A stretch of DNA of 64,000 nt from Lachnospiraceae bacterium (GCA_910574865.1 CAJTDN010000004.1:186001-250000), one strand, 5' to 3'; shown: positions 51,353 to 61,697, counted from the first letter of the stretch. Numbers and translations: made by a program. The notes: a model not told the origin generated them from the sequence alone.

Positions 51353-51742
51353 ATGAAATACTGTCCATATTGCGGCGGAGAACTTGCAAATCCGGCAGCA
51401 TCTTTTTGTACGGAATGCGGGGAATCGTTATCCTCTGCGGTTCCGGAGGAAGCGCCGGTTGCCGAAGCGCACCGGGAGAAGAAAAAGAGTAGCAAGAAAC
51501 ATGTAAAGAAAAGAAGATATTCAGGTAAAACAAAAAGACCAGCTGTTCCTGTGAAAGCTGGTGAGGCATCTGAGCCGGTAAGAGAAGATGATTATGACGG
51601 CTATTATGATGATGTCCGTCCCTTTGATGAAGGGGGAGGGCGTGAGGAGATTGACAAGGCGCTGGTTAAAAAGATTATATTGGTGGTGGTCTGTGTTCTC
51701 TTAATTGCCGGAGCTTGTGTTGCACTTATGTACTTGATATAA
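51353..51742 (+). CDS. Zinc-ribbon protein with C-terminal membrane anchor
   Basis: A 129-residue protein: an N-terminal zinc ribbon (MKYCPYCGGEL, then FCTECGES), a highly basic low-complexity linker (KKKSSKKHVKKRRYSGK), an acidic Tyr/Asp-rich stretch, and a C-terminal membrane helix (IILVVVCVLLIAGACVALMY). AGGAAAGGAG precedes the ATG at 51353. Reading upstream is open but includes the leader terminator. Zinc-ribbon tail-anchored proteins are common in Clostridia; role unknown. Confidence 0.78.
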   Translation: MKYCPYCGGELANPAASFCTECGESLSSAVPEEAPVAEAHREKKKSSKKHVKKRRYSGKTKRPAVPVKAGEASEPVREDDYDGYYDDVRPFDEGGGREEIDKALVKKIILVVVCVLLIAGACVALMYLI

Positions 51743-51816
51743 ACAGCGTAATAAAATGTTGTAAATCACCTTATCCAATCGTGTAATGTAATTGAAAGGT
51801 CAAAGAGGTGATGAAC

Positions 51817-52380
51817 ATGATTTATTTGTCCAAAGGGATTGTAAAAGAAAACTCCACGGAACATCTTCTCCGAGTGGCGAGATGTGGTCAGGAATATAGT
51901 TTATCCGGAGAACAGGCGGCATTGTGGCTGAACGGGAGGTTTGGTTTTTCCGAAGCGAAAACAGAATCGGAGAAACGGACGCTGAAGCATTTGGCAAGAA
52001 TGGGTCTGGCAGAAACGGGAGCAGAAAATACTGATGTGGCAAGATACAGAATCCTCACACAGTGCGTTTGCTGCCCGGCGGTCAATGCAAAACCGGAAAT
52101 TTTTTTGAGCCACGCAGAAAAGGAAGCATTAACCTGGCTTCGGAATGCCGGACTTCGGCTGACGGTAGCAGAACTTATCTATCTTAGAGAGCATAAGATC
52201 AGGCCTGAACCTCGATATCTCCATTCTGAAAACCGGCAGGCGTTGGTGGAGGCGATCTACACAAAGAATACCATCGCAGATAATTGTCTGGAGCAGATCA
52301 TGGAATGCGCAGAATGCAGGGATGAAACCATGAGGATATTGCTCGGCCTGCTGAAGAAAAAGAAACTAATCGTATTGTGA
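51817..52380 (+). CDS. Hypothetical mobile-element protein
   Basis: A 187-residue mostly helical protein (MIYLSKGIVKENSTEHLLRV at the start) with LTQCVCCPAVNAKPE in the middle. The Cys pair and the helical halves may form a winged-helix-like fold, but no family is recognised. AAAGAGGTG precedes the ATG at 51817. The next gene starts 11 bases after its stop. Confidence 0.65.
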   Translation: MIYLSKGIVKENSTEHLLRVARCGQEYSLSGEQAALWLNGRFGFSEAKTESEKRTLKHLARMGLAETGAENTDVARYRILTQCVCCPAVNAKPEIFLSHAEKEALTWLRNAGLRLTVAELIYLREHKIRPEPRYLHSENRQALVEAIYTKNTIADNCLEQIMECAECRDETMRILLGLLKKKKLIVL

Positions 52381-52390
52381 GGTGAAGCAG

Positions 52391-52840
52391 ATGAAGGAGA
52401 GATTTTATGAGTTGCCAGCACCTTTACAAAAGCAGATTGCCATAAGAATTGTAGGGGGTGCTGTTTTCCTGCTGTTGTTTGTTATCATCTTGCTTGGTTT
52501 CCGGGATTTCTATTTTAGTTTACCCTGCCTGCTGTTGTCCGGGTTTCTGCTTATAAATGGGATTCGACTATGCTATAATAGCTTTGCTGGCAACTATATG
52601 TGCATCCAGGGAACCTGCGAGAAAATTGAAACGGTCGGGCTCCGAAAAAGAACCAAGGGGATCTGGGTTCAACTGGAGGGAAACGTAGTGAAAATTCCTA
52701 TTCGGCAAAGAATGAAGGTGCTCTCTATTGGCGATACTGTTATTATATACTTATCAGACAAAACCCCGGTATATGAGCATGAGGGCAATTATATGATATG
52801 CAGCTACTATGCACTGGGAATAGAAAAGAGAGGTAATTAA
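52391..52840 (+). CDS. Hypothetical two-helix membrane protein
   Basis: A 149-residue protein with two hydrophobic helices (about 20-42 and 45-60) and a C-terminal soluble beta-rich domain (GIWVQLEGNVVKIPIRQRMK). No family is recognised. It is followed one base later by the 53-residue gene, so they are co-translated. Confidence 0.65.
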   Translation: MKERFYELPAPLQKQIAIRIVGGAVFLLLFVIILLGFRDFYFSLPCLLLSGFLLINGIRLCYNSFAGNYMCIQGTCEKIETVGLRKRTKGIWVQLEGNVVKIPIRQRMKVLSIGDTVIIYLSDKTPVYEHEGNYMICSYYALGIEKRGN

Positions 52841-52841
52841 A

Positions 52842-53003
52842 ATGGAAGCAGATAAGGAGATGTTGAATCGGCTCTTGAACGAAATACAGGAGTTGGTCAA
52901 GGAAAACGAAAATGAAGACGGCACCTACCGATTTGACTTGCTGAAGGCAGTCATTGCTTTGGATTTCGCAAAAACGGAGATCGAAAAGGCTATTTTTAAG
53001 TGA
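52842..53003 (+). CDS. 53-residue hypothetical protein
   Basis: A short acidic helical protein (MEADKEMLNRLLNEIQELVK at the start, ending EIEKAIFK). AGAGAGG precedes it at ten bases and it begins one base after the previous stop. Coding is supported by spacing and by the charged amphipathic pattern; function unknown. Confidence 0.55.
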   Translation: MEADKEMLNRLLNEIQELVKENENEDGTYRFDLLKAVIALDFAKTEIEKAIFK

Positions 53004-53016
53004 TTTTTCAGATGGA

Positions 53017-53140
53017 TTGACTATTGAAGCTGCATATGCTATAATACTTGTATCAGTTTCAAGATTTCCAAAGAGAAATCACGAGTATCCGAGTTTTCAA
53101 AGTGTCAATTAGCACAATTGTGCTGGTTGGCACTTTTTTT
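53017..53140 (+). promoter_or_regulatory. Promoter, leader and terminator (attenuator-like), copy 2
   Basis: TTGACT (53017-53022), 17-bp spacer, extended -10 TG-TATAAT (53037-53045). About 55 bases later AGTG-CAA-AGCAC...GTGCT-TTG-CACT (53101-53134) forms a strong hairpin with seven T residues and GTTTCTTTT. It precedes the SSB gene by 84 bases. Confidence 0.78.
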
Positions 53141-53223
53141 GTTTCTTTTGGTTTCTACCTGTAAAGCAGGTTTGAAATAAATTATTTTTATAGCAGGTAA
53201 CCCCTGCGAGAAAGGAGATTTCC

Positions 53224-53721
53224 ATGTTAAAAGTTTTTGCAACACAAGTCGTCGTATCCAAAGGTTATGACAACACGCCAGCTCTTCGCTTTTCTGAGAA
53301 TGGTGATTCTGTGAGGTTCCGAATCGGCAAGAAGGTCTATGACCCTCATGCTGAAAACGACAGTCGCTGGATCAACCTTCCGGTCAAAGCGTTTAACGGC
53401 GTATGCGAGCGCATCAAGAAGATGCAGCTGAAAGAGGGTTCCTTTGTGAATCTGATTGGCAGGCTGGACGAAGATTCCTGGGAAGATAAGGATACCAAAG
53501 AAACCAGAAAAATGATGGTTATTATTCTGGATGACATTGAGTATGCTTCCGGTGGAGGCAAGTCCAAGGAAAACCAGGCAGCTGCAGGACAGCAGAATGC
53601 GGCTCCCCAGAATACTGCTCCGCAAAATGCTGCTTCAGCTCCTGCGACAGGCGCTGAAGCATCCGGAAATTTTACCGGATATGAAGCATTTGGCTGCGGA
53701 TCATTCTTTGATGAGAATTGA
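53224..53721 (+). CDS. Single-stranded DNA-binding protein
   Basis: A 165-residue SSB-like OB-fold protein. The N-terminal 100 residues carry LRFSENGDSVRFRIGKKVYD, then FVNLIGRLDEDSWEDKDTKE and MVIILDDIEYA, the pattern of element-encoded SSB. A Gln/Ala/Pro-rich linker and acidic end follow. The end GCGSFFDEN lacks the common DDDIPF tail but is acidic and aromatic. It would protect single-stranded DNA during transfer or replication. It is the first gene behind leader copy 2. Confidence 0.82.
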   Translation: MLKVFATQVVVSKGYDNTPALRFSENGDSVRFRIGKKVYDPHAENDSRWINLPVKAFNGVCERIKKMQLKEGSFVNLIGRLDEDSWEDKDTKETRKMMVIILDDIEYASGGGKSKENQAAAGQQNAAPQNTAPQNAASAPATGAEASGNFTGYEAFGCGSFFDEN

Positions 53722-53752
53722 TTGGAGCAACAATTGAATCGGGCGTATTAAG

Positions 53753-53796
53753 GCGCACATGAGTTACAGACACTGTATGCTCATGTGCGCTTTTTT
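53753..53796 (+). terminator. Intrinsic terminator after SSB gene
   Basis: GCGCACATGAG (53753-53763) pairs perfectly with CTCATGTGCGC (53780-53790), followed by six T residues. It separates SSB from the next genes, so downstream expression needs readthrough or another promoter. Confidence 0.85.
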
Positions 53797-53817
53797 GCGT
53801 TTCAAAGGAGGTGTCTT

Positions 53818-54198
53818 ATGACAAATGAAACCTTTTGCCTTCTCTCTGAGGAGGAGAAACACACAAAATTTAAGGCTGCAATGAAGGGCAAGACAAAAGG
53901 ATGTCTGAATGAAGAAGAACTTCATAGCATCCTGATGAGCATTTCCCTGAACAGACAGTATGCTATTTCGGTTTACCGAGACGGGGAGGAGTTTTGCCGC
54001 GTTTTGACAGCGACGGATGGTCTCAAAAGAAGAATCATTCTTGGTCATGCAGCCGCAGGTATTGGAGAAATACCGGGAGAACAATTTGACTCATCGCAGG
54101 CGGCGGCAGTAATTTTGCATGATGCTGTTGACTGCAGCGATGTAAACTGCCTCTATATCTTTATTCCAAAGGAACGAAGTCAGAAAGGAACAGAGTGA
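53818..54198 (+). CDS. Hypothetical mobile-element protein
   Basis: A 126-residue protein (MTNETFCLLSEEEKHTKFKA at the start) with no family I recognise; the middle is beta-rich (YAISVYRDGEEFCRVL). AAAGGAGG precedes the ATG at 53818. Its stop overlaps the next start (ATGA-type overlap at 54198). Confidence 0.65.
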   Translation: MTNETFCLLSEEEKHTKFKAAMKGKTKGCLNEEELHSILMSISLNRQYAISVYRDGEEFCRVLTATDGLKRRIILGHAAAGIGEIPGEQFDSSQAAAVILHDAVDCSDVNCLYIFIPKERSQKGTE

Positions 54199-54953
54199 TG
54201 AATAAGAAAGATCAAAAAAGGCACATGGCATATGAGGCGCTGGTACTGTTGGGTATGCTGGCTTTGCTTACTTTTATATGTCGGCTATGGCTCATCCTGT
54301 TATTGATTATTCTCGGTATTTTTGCAGCGGTGATAAGACTGCTTTTTCTTTCGTCCAGAAAGATTGAAGTAATTGTACCACTTCCTCTTTTACCGGAACC
54401 GGTAAAAGAAGCGACCGAGAAGGATGTACAGGTACTTGCATATTCAGTCATACTCAGACGGGTTACAGAGCTGGTACTATCCGAGTATCCGGAAGCAAGA
54501 TGGGTCTGGGAGGCACCGAATGCAGAAAAAGTTATTCAGGAAAGTCAGGAGGTTTTTATTTTACTCAATCGTGCCGGTGGTTATCGGCGTGCCAAGGTTG
54601 TGATCCGAAATCTGCAGGTGGTTGGAATTGAGTACAATCCACAGGTTGAGGAGAATGCGGTTTTGGAGCCGGAGGATAATGCCCCGGAACCTGAAGAAGA
54701 ACCAGAGGTACAAAATTACGAACTGCTGGCTTTTGAGTGGGCAGATGCTCATATTTTTGAGCTGAATGCCAGATGTAATGAAGCAATTGGGGAAAATCTC
54801 TCAGAATTGATTTTGCTCGCAGAAGAACTTCCGGTCCGGGAGAGTTGGGCAGATATCTGCCGGGAACTGATAAGAGCCGGGCTTACGGATGTTCAGTGTG
54901 TATCTGAGGGAATCAAAATTAATCTTACGCAGTCAAATGCAGAAAGGAAATAA
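54198..54953 (+). CDS. Hypothetical membrane protein, MoxR-operon member
   Basis: A 251-residue protein with two closely spaced N-terminal helices (residues about 12-55), then a cytoplasmic part with a Glu/Pro-rich acidic linker (about 155-175) and a helical end. No known domain is seen. It is joined to the AAA+ gene by only three bases. As an anchor for the MoxR/vWA pair it is plausible, but only position supports this. Confidence 0.65.
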   Translation: MNKKDQKRHMAYEALVLLGMLALLTFICRLWLILLLIILGIFAAVIRLLFLSSRKIEVIVPLPLLPEPVKEATEKDVQVLAYSVILRRVTELVLSEYPEARWVWEAPNAEKVIQESQEVFILLNRAGGYRRAKVVIRNLQVVGIEYNPQVEENAVLEPEDNAPEPEEEPEVQNYELLAFEWADAHIFELNARCNEAIGENLSELILLAEELPVRESWADICRELIRAGLTDVQCVSEGIKINLTQSNAERK

Positions 54954-54956
54954 CGT

Positions 54957-56831
54957 ATGAGTGCATACATGAACAACATCTTTAATTACAGCCGTCCCTT
55001 ACCGGAACCGTTTGATACGCTGACGAACAAAAAGGTGTCAGTATCATCGAAATATGGAGATGGGACAAATGCAACTTTGTGTTCAACAGTCATAAAAGCG
55101 GTACATGCAGTTTGCCGCTGCATGGATGGCAGTGCCGAAGGAGCTGTCGGGGTCATCGACCACAGGACAGTTGCTGAATACAAATCGTCCATGGGGCCTG
55201 ATGAGTATCATCTGGTAGTATATGACAGCAACTCCGGTTCGTTAATGGCAAGTGTGTATGACAAGAACACGGAAACTTTTGAAAACTATGTGCTGAACGC
55301 ATCAGGGCGTGACGGAGCTGCCGTTATGATGGCACTGTTTCCGGTACTTATGAATGACGAGGAATTCAGTGATAATTTTGAATTGTACCGCGATCAGTTT
55401 AGTCATGGATTTTCGGATTTACCCTCGGCTACAGAGTACATGGCAATGCTATGTGATAACGCCTACAGACGCATCAAAGATGCCGCCTGTACAGCAGCCG
55501 TCAAGGTGAGTGTGGACAAGGCCGGAAATCTGATGCGTGTATCTCAGGTGCAGCTGGATTCCGGCGCTTTTGAGCCTACCCATGTGATTGCGGGGGAATT
55601 TACGATTTTTGCAAAAACAGCGGGGGTTATTGTGAAGAGCGCAGATACCATTGTGGAACACACGGATTTTGTCGGCAAGTACGAACTGCATCCAAGGACT
55701 ATGAGCAGTCAGGAAAAACAGCTGATACCGGTGCTTCCGGAATGGTACATCATTCCACAGGAGGTCGTTGATATCTGTAAACATGCTCAGGCCACTACCG
55801 GGAAACCGACACAGATGAGGAATTTTCTCCTTAGAGGACCGGCTGGAACCGGAAAGACCATGAGCGCAAAGGCGATTGCCGCAGGGCTGGGGCTTCCGTA
55901 TATGGCATACACCTGCTCGGCAGGCACAGAGATATTTGACTTCATCGGTCAGATATTTCCGGACTCGGATTCGTGTTCTACCGGAGACGCCCAGCTGGAT
56001 CACGAAAAAGCAATTTTGACGAGTATGGGCGGCATAAATTATGCTAATGTGTCCAAGATGATGAACATTCCCGATTTGGATGATATGGACTACGATCCGG
56101 CGGGGGTATATCAGGCACTGACGGGCGTAGAGAATGCGGCTGCCACATCTCAGGATTGTATGAGCATTGTGCTGGATCGTGTAACAGAGAAGGTACGTGC
56201 TCTGTCCAGACGGGATGAAAATTCCAAGAACAGCGGTCAGACCTATACCTACACGGAGACGGATTTTATTAAGGCTCTGAAGAATGGGTATGTCATTGAG
56301 ATCCAGGAACCTTCCACAATTGTTCAGCCAGGCGTTCTGGTAGGACTGAATTCCCTGTTGGAGCAGACCGGGACAATCACCCTTCCCACAGGGGAGGTGA
56401 TAAAGCGTCATCCGGATGCAGTCGTAGTAGTAACAACCAACATCGAATACGAAGGGTGCCGAGGCATGAACCAGTCCGTTATCGACAGAATGAGTCTGGT
56501 GCGGGACGTGGAGCTGCCGACGCCTGAAGTGATGGTGCAGCGCGCCATGTCAGTTACAGGTGCAACAGATGAGTACCAGATTTCCCAGATGGTGCAGGTG
56601 GTCAATGATCTGTCGGAGTATTGCCGAAAAAACAGTATTACAGACGGTTCGTATGGTATGCGCAGTCTGATCGACTGGATCGTAAGCAGTGAGATTACCG
56701 GCGATGTATATGAGTCGGCGCTATATACGATCATCAGCAAGGCGACCACGGATGAAGTAGACCGTGAGGCACTGGTCAGTGCCGTTCTGGAACCGATTTT
56801 CACAAAGAAGCGAAAAAAAGCAACCGCATAA
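54957..56831 (+). CDS. MoxR/CobS-like AAA+ ATPase
   Basis: A 624-residue AAA+ protein. The N-terminal 270 residues are of unknown type. The AAA+ domain has Walker A RGPAGTGKTMS (near residue 295), a MoxR-like insertion after the first strands, a Walker B region around VVVVTTNIEYEGCRG (sensor 1 TTN), and an Arg near RMSLVRDVELP. MoxR-type ATPases act as chaperones for von Willebrand A partners, remodelling metal or protein complexes. The partner starts 28 bases downstream. The N-terminal extension is much longer than in MoxR. Confidence 0.85.
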   Translation: MSAYMNNIFNYSRPLPEPFDTLTNKKVSVSSKYGDGTNATLCSTVIKAVHAVCRCMDGSAEGAVGVIDHRTVAEYKSSMGPDEYHLVVYDSNSGSLMASVYDKNTETFENYVLNASGRDGAAVMMALFPVLMNDEEFSDNFELYRDQFSHGFSDLPSATEYMAMLCDNAYRRIKDAACTAAVKVSVDKAGNLMRVSQVQLDSGAFEPTHVIAGEFTIFAKTAGVIVKSADTIVEHTDFVGKYELHPRTMSSQEKQLIPVLPEWYIIPQEVVDICKHAQATTGKPTQMRNFLLRGPAGTGKTMSAKAIAAGLGLPYMAYTCSAGTEIFDFIGQIFPDSDSCSTGDAQLDHEKAILTSMGGINYANVSKMMNIPDLDDMDYDPAGVYQALTGVENAAATSQDCMSIVLDRVTEKVRALSRRDENSKNSGQTYTYTETDFIKALKNGYVIEIQEPSTIVQPGVLVGLNSLLEQTGTITLPTGEVIKRHPDAVVVVTTNIEYEGCRGMNQSVIDRMSLVRDVELPTPEVMVQRAMSVTGATDEYQISQMVQVVNDLSEYCRKNSITDGSYGMRSLIDWIVSSEITGDVYESALYTIISKATTDEVDREALVSAVLEPIFTKKRKKATA

Positions 56832-56858
56832 ATGTAGTAGAAAGGAGGTCAACCCTGT

Positions 56859-59022
56859 ATGGCGAGGGTGAATCACAAGTTAGTAAAACAGCGGCTCAAT
56901 GAGCAGCGCAGTAAAATTTCAGACCGACAATTCTTCTCGTCCCGTCTTTTGGCGGGACATTTTGAAGATCTGGCTGCAGCACAGACAAGGCGGTATCGCT
57001 ATAACCGCCGGGTCCGCGTCAATCTGTACTGGAAACCGAGAGAAAAGCATGTGGCGTCAACGGACAATATGTTTGTGCGTATCAATACCGGAAATTCCCT
57101 GGTTACAAAGGTAAAAGGGCGGGAAAACCGTTACCAGATTGTGTGCGGTTTGTTTGCACACGAACTGGGACATGTCCTCTATACGGACTTTCTGGCAGCA
57201 CAGACACATACCAACTATTTAGGAAGCGGACGCTGGTATCCCTATCCGCCGGATTTGAAGACTACGGCGGATGCGCGGAACGAGAAAGCATTCTGGAATT
57301 ATGTGAAAACTGATCCGAAAAATCTGGAGATGGTGCAGATGATTGCCCATTATATTTCCAATGTAATTGAGGATGGGTATATCGAAAACAGGATGCTGAA
57401 CAATTTTCCAGGCACATTGGGGTACGGTCTTGAAAAGCTGCGGGAGCAGCATTTTGAGCATATCGAAACGGTGACGCAGATGATTGAGAGTGAAGATGAA
57501 GGAAAGCATATTTTTGAAAGCATTCTTCAGATCATGCTCTCTTATGCCAAGTTTGGTGAAATCAAATACGGGGACGAACCGCTCAGCGATGAAAGAATTC
57601 AGGCGGTGTTTGGTTTGATTACCGATATTGACAGCGCTTTACTGAGCAGGTCCGGAAAAGACCGGTTGAATGTTGTCAACATGGTACTGGTAAGGTGCTG
57701 GGACTATATCGAATCTTTTTGTGAAGAATGCAAAAAGCGTCAGGAAGAGGCAGTAGCCTCCGGCGGCTCCGCCAGTCTTGCAGAAACCTTGTCGGAAGTG
57801 TTGGGTGCAATTGCCGGTGGTTCCGAAATGGGTGAAGGAAGTAGTACACCGGTGCCGGAAGCCTCTGGCGGGTCAGAAGAATCTGCGACGGCCGGCAAAC
57901 GGGCACAGACCCATGCAGATGCCGACAGTGAAGATGACTCTGAGGAAACAGACAGCTCCCAGACTGACTCTGAAACGGAAGAAAATCCATCTGAGTCTGG
58001 GGAATGCGATAATTCTTCAAATGAAGACGCTGCCCCGATAGATGGTGGCAGTTCCGGTTCAGGGAAACAAGAAACTTCAGATACTGAGCAGGGACGTATT
58101 CCTTATCACCAGTCAGAATCACTTTCAGAACCTGTTGGTGGTTCCGTGGAAAAAAACGAAGATTATGAGCGGGAGCATTACGACAGTGCGGCTGCCGATA
58201 TTGAACGTCTTCTAGATAAGATGGCAGAAAAGGCGGCCTGTGAGCAACTGGAGAATGAAAGGATTCAGGAGCTTAACGATGTCGCTCAGAACATTTCCTA
58301 TGGGAATATCCATGAAGGAGTACCTATCCGAATCAACCGGATTGCCTCTGTGGATGAGGAGCTTATGGAACAGTACGATGCTATTTCAGGACCTTTGCTG
58401 AATATTTCCCGCCAGCTGCAGAAGAGTTTGCTCAAGCAGCTCAAGGAAAATCGGAGAGGCGGTAAACAGACCGGGCTTATCATGGGCCGCCGTCTGGATG
58501 CTCACGCACTGTGCAGGAATGACGGCAAGGTGTTTTATAAGAACAATCTGCCCAATGAGATCCCGGAACTGGCAGTCGGCCTGCTTCTGGATGAGTCAGG
58601 GTCCATGTGTTCCTGTGACCGCTGTACTTATGCCAGAGCTTCAGCTATCATTCTGTATGATTTCTGCCAGAGCCTGGATATCCCGGTTATGGTCTATGGC
58701 CATTCCACTGATTATACCGATGTCGGAAATACAGTAGCATTGTATTCCTATGCGGAATTTGATGGCTTTGATCATGATGATAAATACCGCATGATGGATA
58801 TTGCGGCCAGAGGCAGTAACCGTGACGGGGCGGCACTCCGTTTTGTTGCGGAGCAGCTGTCTAAGCGACCGGAAGCAGTAAAAATCCTCATACTGGTTTC
58901 TGACGGACAGCCTGCTGACAGTGGGTATGGAGGTTCCGCAGCTGAGGAGGACCTTCGCGGCATCAAGCAGGAGTATCAGCGTAAAGGTATTTTGTTTGTC
59001 GCTGCGGCAATCGGAGATGACA
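56859..59022 (+). CDS. von Willebrand A/CobT-like protein, 5' exon
   Basis: The 5' part of a 756-residue protein interrupted by a group II intron. It has a gluzincin-like HExxH motif (FAHELGHVLYTD, His101) with a later NVIEDGYIE that could give the third ligand. Next comes a Ser/Glu/Asp-rich low-complexity linker (about 320-440), and a C-terminal vWA domain with the MIDAS motif LLLDESGSMCS (Asp578) and VSDGQPAD. This resembles CobT and MoxR-partner proteins. Without splicing, reading would end at 59096 with a 25-residue tail from the intron and lack the last 35 residues of the vWA fold. Confidence 0.82.
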
Positions 59023-59739
59023 GTGTGACACGTTCCTGCGGGAAAAGCGCAGGCACAAAAGAAAAAGAACGTAATAGTTCTCTTTTGGAGAACTGATAAT
59101 CCGAAGAGTCGAATGATGGGGTAACGCCCTGAAAGGCTCTCACTAATACTCCGACTGGCGTTACTGCGTGCAATAGCAGAAAGGTCAGAAGCTCGGTGAA
59201 GACGGCAGAATGCAACCGTAACATAGATTTAGTAATACTATGTCGAAAGCTGCCCAGAGGTGGATGGTGTTGCAGATATGCCGGGTGTCGATTGCTCACG
59301 GTGAGAATGTGTTAAAATCACTGACGAACTTCCGAATGTACGGGTCTGAAAGCCGATTTCGTAGAAATGCGATAGCCCTGTAAAGGGTGCATGTGAGGTT
59401 GAGTAAAATATTGTCGTTATGAAAGACCTTGCGCCGTTATAGGCGGCGATGTGCATGCGGGCTCATAGGAAGCACCTAAAAGCAGTCAATGATAGGATTA
59501 TCGGAACGTGGAAAGCTGGAAACATGGAGGTCATTGCAGACTTATGAAATGGTACAGGAGATTGTGCAAACTAAATCCTGTTTTGTTCCAGTGAGAGTGC
59601 CGGCACAGTACCAGTGAAGCCTATGAAAGTAGGTGGAGGGATAGCCGGTAGTCGGTTTAGCAATGCAATGTGTGTAGTAGGCAATCCATAGCTTCGAGTA
59701 TGACAAAGAAAATCATGCTCCGGAAGGAGGGTGATGCCT

Positions 59740-61605
59740 ATGGCAACCAAAAAGAAACAGACACTCAGAAACAGTGAATACTATGATATGCAATCCACTT
59801 TTGATGAACTGTATGCAAAAAGTCAAAACGGGCAGGTGTTCCAGAACCTTATGGGAATAATCTGCTCCGAGGAAAACATCCAATTAGCATATAGGAATAT
59901 CAAGAGAAATGGAGGCAGTGTAACCCCAGGTGTGGATGGAATAACAATCCGAGACATTGAACAAATGCCCGCGGAAAAATATATCCGCACTGTGCAGAAG
60001 AAGCTGGCGTGGTATAAACCAAAACCTGTAAAGCGAGTAGAAATTCCAAAACCAAATGGCGGTATCAGACCCCTCGGTATCCCCACTATGTTTGATAGGT
60101 TGGTACAGCAAAGCATCAAACAGGTATTAGAGCCAATCTGTGAAGCCAAATTTCATGAGTATAGCTATGGCTTCAGGCCAAATAGGTCGGCAGAAAATGC
60201 AATCTCCAAGGTTCAGAACCTGATACATTTCACTAAGCTGTACTATGTGGTGGACATGGACATTAAAGGATTTTTTGATAATGTAAACCACAGTAAGCTC
60301 ATCAAGCAAATGTGGTCATTGGGTATTCGAGATAAAACTTTGCTATGTATTATAAAAGAAATGCTGAAAGCGCCTATTATTCTGCCGGATGGTAGTAAGG
60401 TGTTACCGCAAAAAGGAACACCACAAGGCGGTGTTCTCTCACCCCTGCTTGCCAATATAGTGCTCAATGAACTGGATTGGTGGATTAGTTCGCAATGGGA
60501 AACTCACCCGACGCATACTCCATATAAGATTATTGAGCACAAAGAAGGGCACCAGGATAGAGGGAGCATCTACAGGGCACTGAAACGCAGTAATCTCAAA
60601 GAAATGTACATAGTGCGGTATGCTGACGACTTCAAAATCTTTTGCCGAAAAAGGGATGATGCCAATAAAGCCTACTTTGCTATCAAGCAATGGCTGGCTG
60701 AGCGGCTCAAACTGGAAATCAGCGAGGAAAAGTCGAAGGTAGTAAGTCTAAAGCGGCATTACTCAGAGTTTCTAGGATTCGAGCTAAAAGTGGTTCAGAA
60801 GCGTAAAAAATGGGTGGTAAGGTCGCATATATGCCAGAAAGCCATTCAAAGAGAAACGCATGCGCTGATAGAGCAAATTAAGGACATGCAGCATCCTCAA
60901 GATGCTGCCAACGGAGCCTTGGCCGTAACCAAGTATAATGCAATGGTTATTGGTATCCACAACTACTATCAGATTGCCACGGATGTCAACTTAGACTGCA
61001 AAACAATCCGTCGAAACATAAACATATGCTTGCATAACAGGTTAAGGCACAAAATCACAAAAACGGGGCAAGTTGTAGGAAAATATATTCGACAACGGTA
61101 CGGACAGAGTAAAGATATTCAGTTCATTTATGGATGTCCAATAGCACCAATAGGTTCTGTCCAACACAAAAAACCAATGTCGAAGAAGCGGACAATTAAC
61201 AGCTATACACCAGAGGGACGAGCAGAAATTCATGATGGGTTGAAATTGAATATGTCTATTCTCTTACAGCTTATGAAGACAAGCACCCCTACGGGAAGTG
61301 TGGAATTTATGGATAACAGACTTTCCCTATGGTGCGCTCAATATGGAAAATGTGCTATTACTGGGCGAGAACTGATGGTAGATGAGATACATTGTCATCA
61401 CAAGATACCAAAAGAACCACCCTTTTATGGCACAGACCGCTATGAAAATCTGATAATCGTCCATGTTGACGTTCACAGGCTAATCCATGCAACCGCACCC
61501 GAAACAATCGCTAAATACCTCGCCATGCTAAATCTAACAAAAAGGCAACTCAACAAGGTTAATTCCTTGAGAAAATCGGCTGGACTGGCCGAAATCGAAC
61601 AATAA
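59740..61605 (+). CDS. ltrA: Group II intron reverse transcriptase/maturase with HNH
   Basis: A 621-residue intron-encoded protein. Reverse transcriptase blocks are clear: FDRLVQQSIKQVLEPICEAK, YGFRPNRSAENAI, VVDMDIKGFFDNV, GTPQGGVLSPLLANI and IVRYADDFKIFC with the catalytic YADD. The maturase X domain follows (about 390-470). The C-terminus has an HNH endonuclease (CAITGRELMVDEIHCHHKIP, then NLIIVHVDVHRLIHA). It splices the intron and promotes retrohoming. ATG 59740 is nine bases after GGAAGGAGG; the earlier GTG and ATG at 59731 and 59734 are too close. No damage is visible, so the intron may be mobile. Confidence 0.92.
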   Translation: MATKKKQTLRNSEYYDMQSTFDELYAKSQNGQVFQNLMGIICSEENIQLAYRNIKRNGGSVTPGVDGITIRDIEQMPAEKYIRTVQKKLAWYKPKPVKRVEIPKPNGGIRPLGIPTMFDRLVQQSIKQVLEPICEAKFHEYSYGFRPNRSAENAISKVQNLIHFTKLYYVVDMDIKGFFDNVNHSKLIKQMWSLGIRDKTLLCIIKEMLKAPIILPDGSKVLPQKGTPQGGVLSPLLANIVLNELDWWISSQWETHPTHTPYKIIEHKEGHQDRGSIYRALKRSNLKEMYIVRYADDFKIFCRKRDDANKAYFAIKQWLAERLKLEISEEKSKVVSLKRHYSEFLGFELKVVQKRKKWVVRSHICQKAIQRETHALIEQIKDMQHPQDAANGALAVTKYNAMVIGIHNYYQIATDVNLDCKTIRRNINICLHNRLRHKITKTGQVVGKYIRQRYGQSKDIQFIYGCPIAPIGSVQHKKPMSKKRTINSYTPEGRAEIHDGLKLNMSILLQLMKTSTPTGSVEFMDNRLSLWCAQYGKCAITGRELMVDEIHCHHKIPKEPPFYGTDRYENLIIVHVDVHRLIHATAPETIAKYLAMLNLTKRQLNKVNSLRKSAGLAEIEQ

Positions 61606-61663
61606 ACTGTTTCACAAAATAGTTGTAAGCCTACACTACACAGAGCAAAGAAAAGCCGATGGA

Positions 61664-61697
61664 ACGCCGTGTGAGGCGAAAGTCTCATGCACGGTGT
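61664..61697 (+). ncRNA. Group II intron domain V
   Basis: Exactly 34 bases. ACGCCGTG pairs with CACGGTGT at the base, a bulge follows, and GAGGC-GAAA-GTCTC closes the tip with a GAAA tetraloop. The usual AGC triad position reads CGC, which some bacterial introns have. Confidence 0.85.

Noticed and set aside
59023-59096. C-terminal end of the vWA protein by direct reading
   Set aside because: These residues are intron sequence; the true vWA end lies at 61747-61853.
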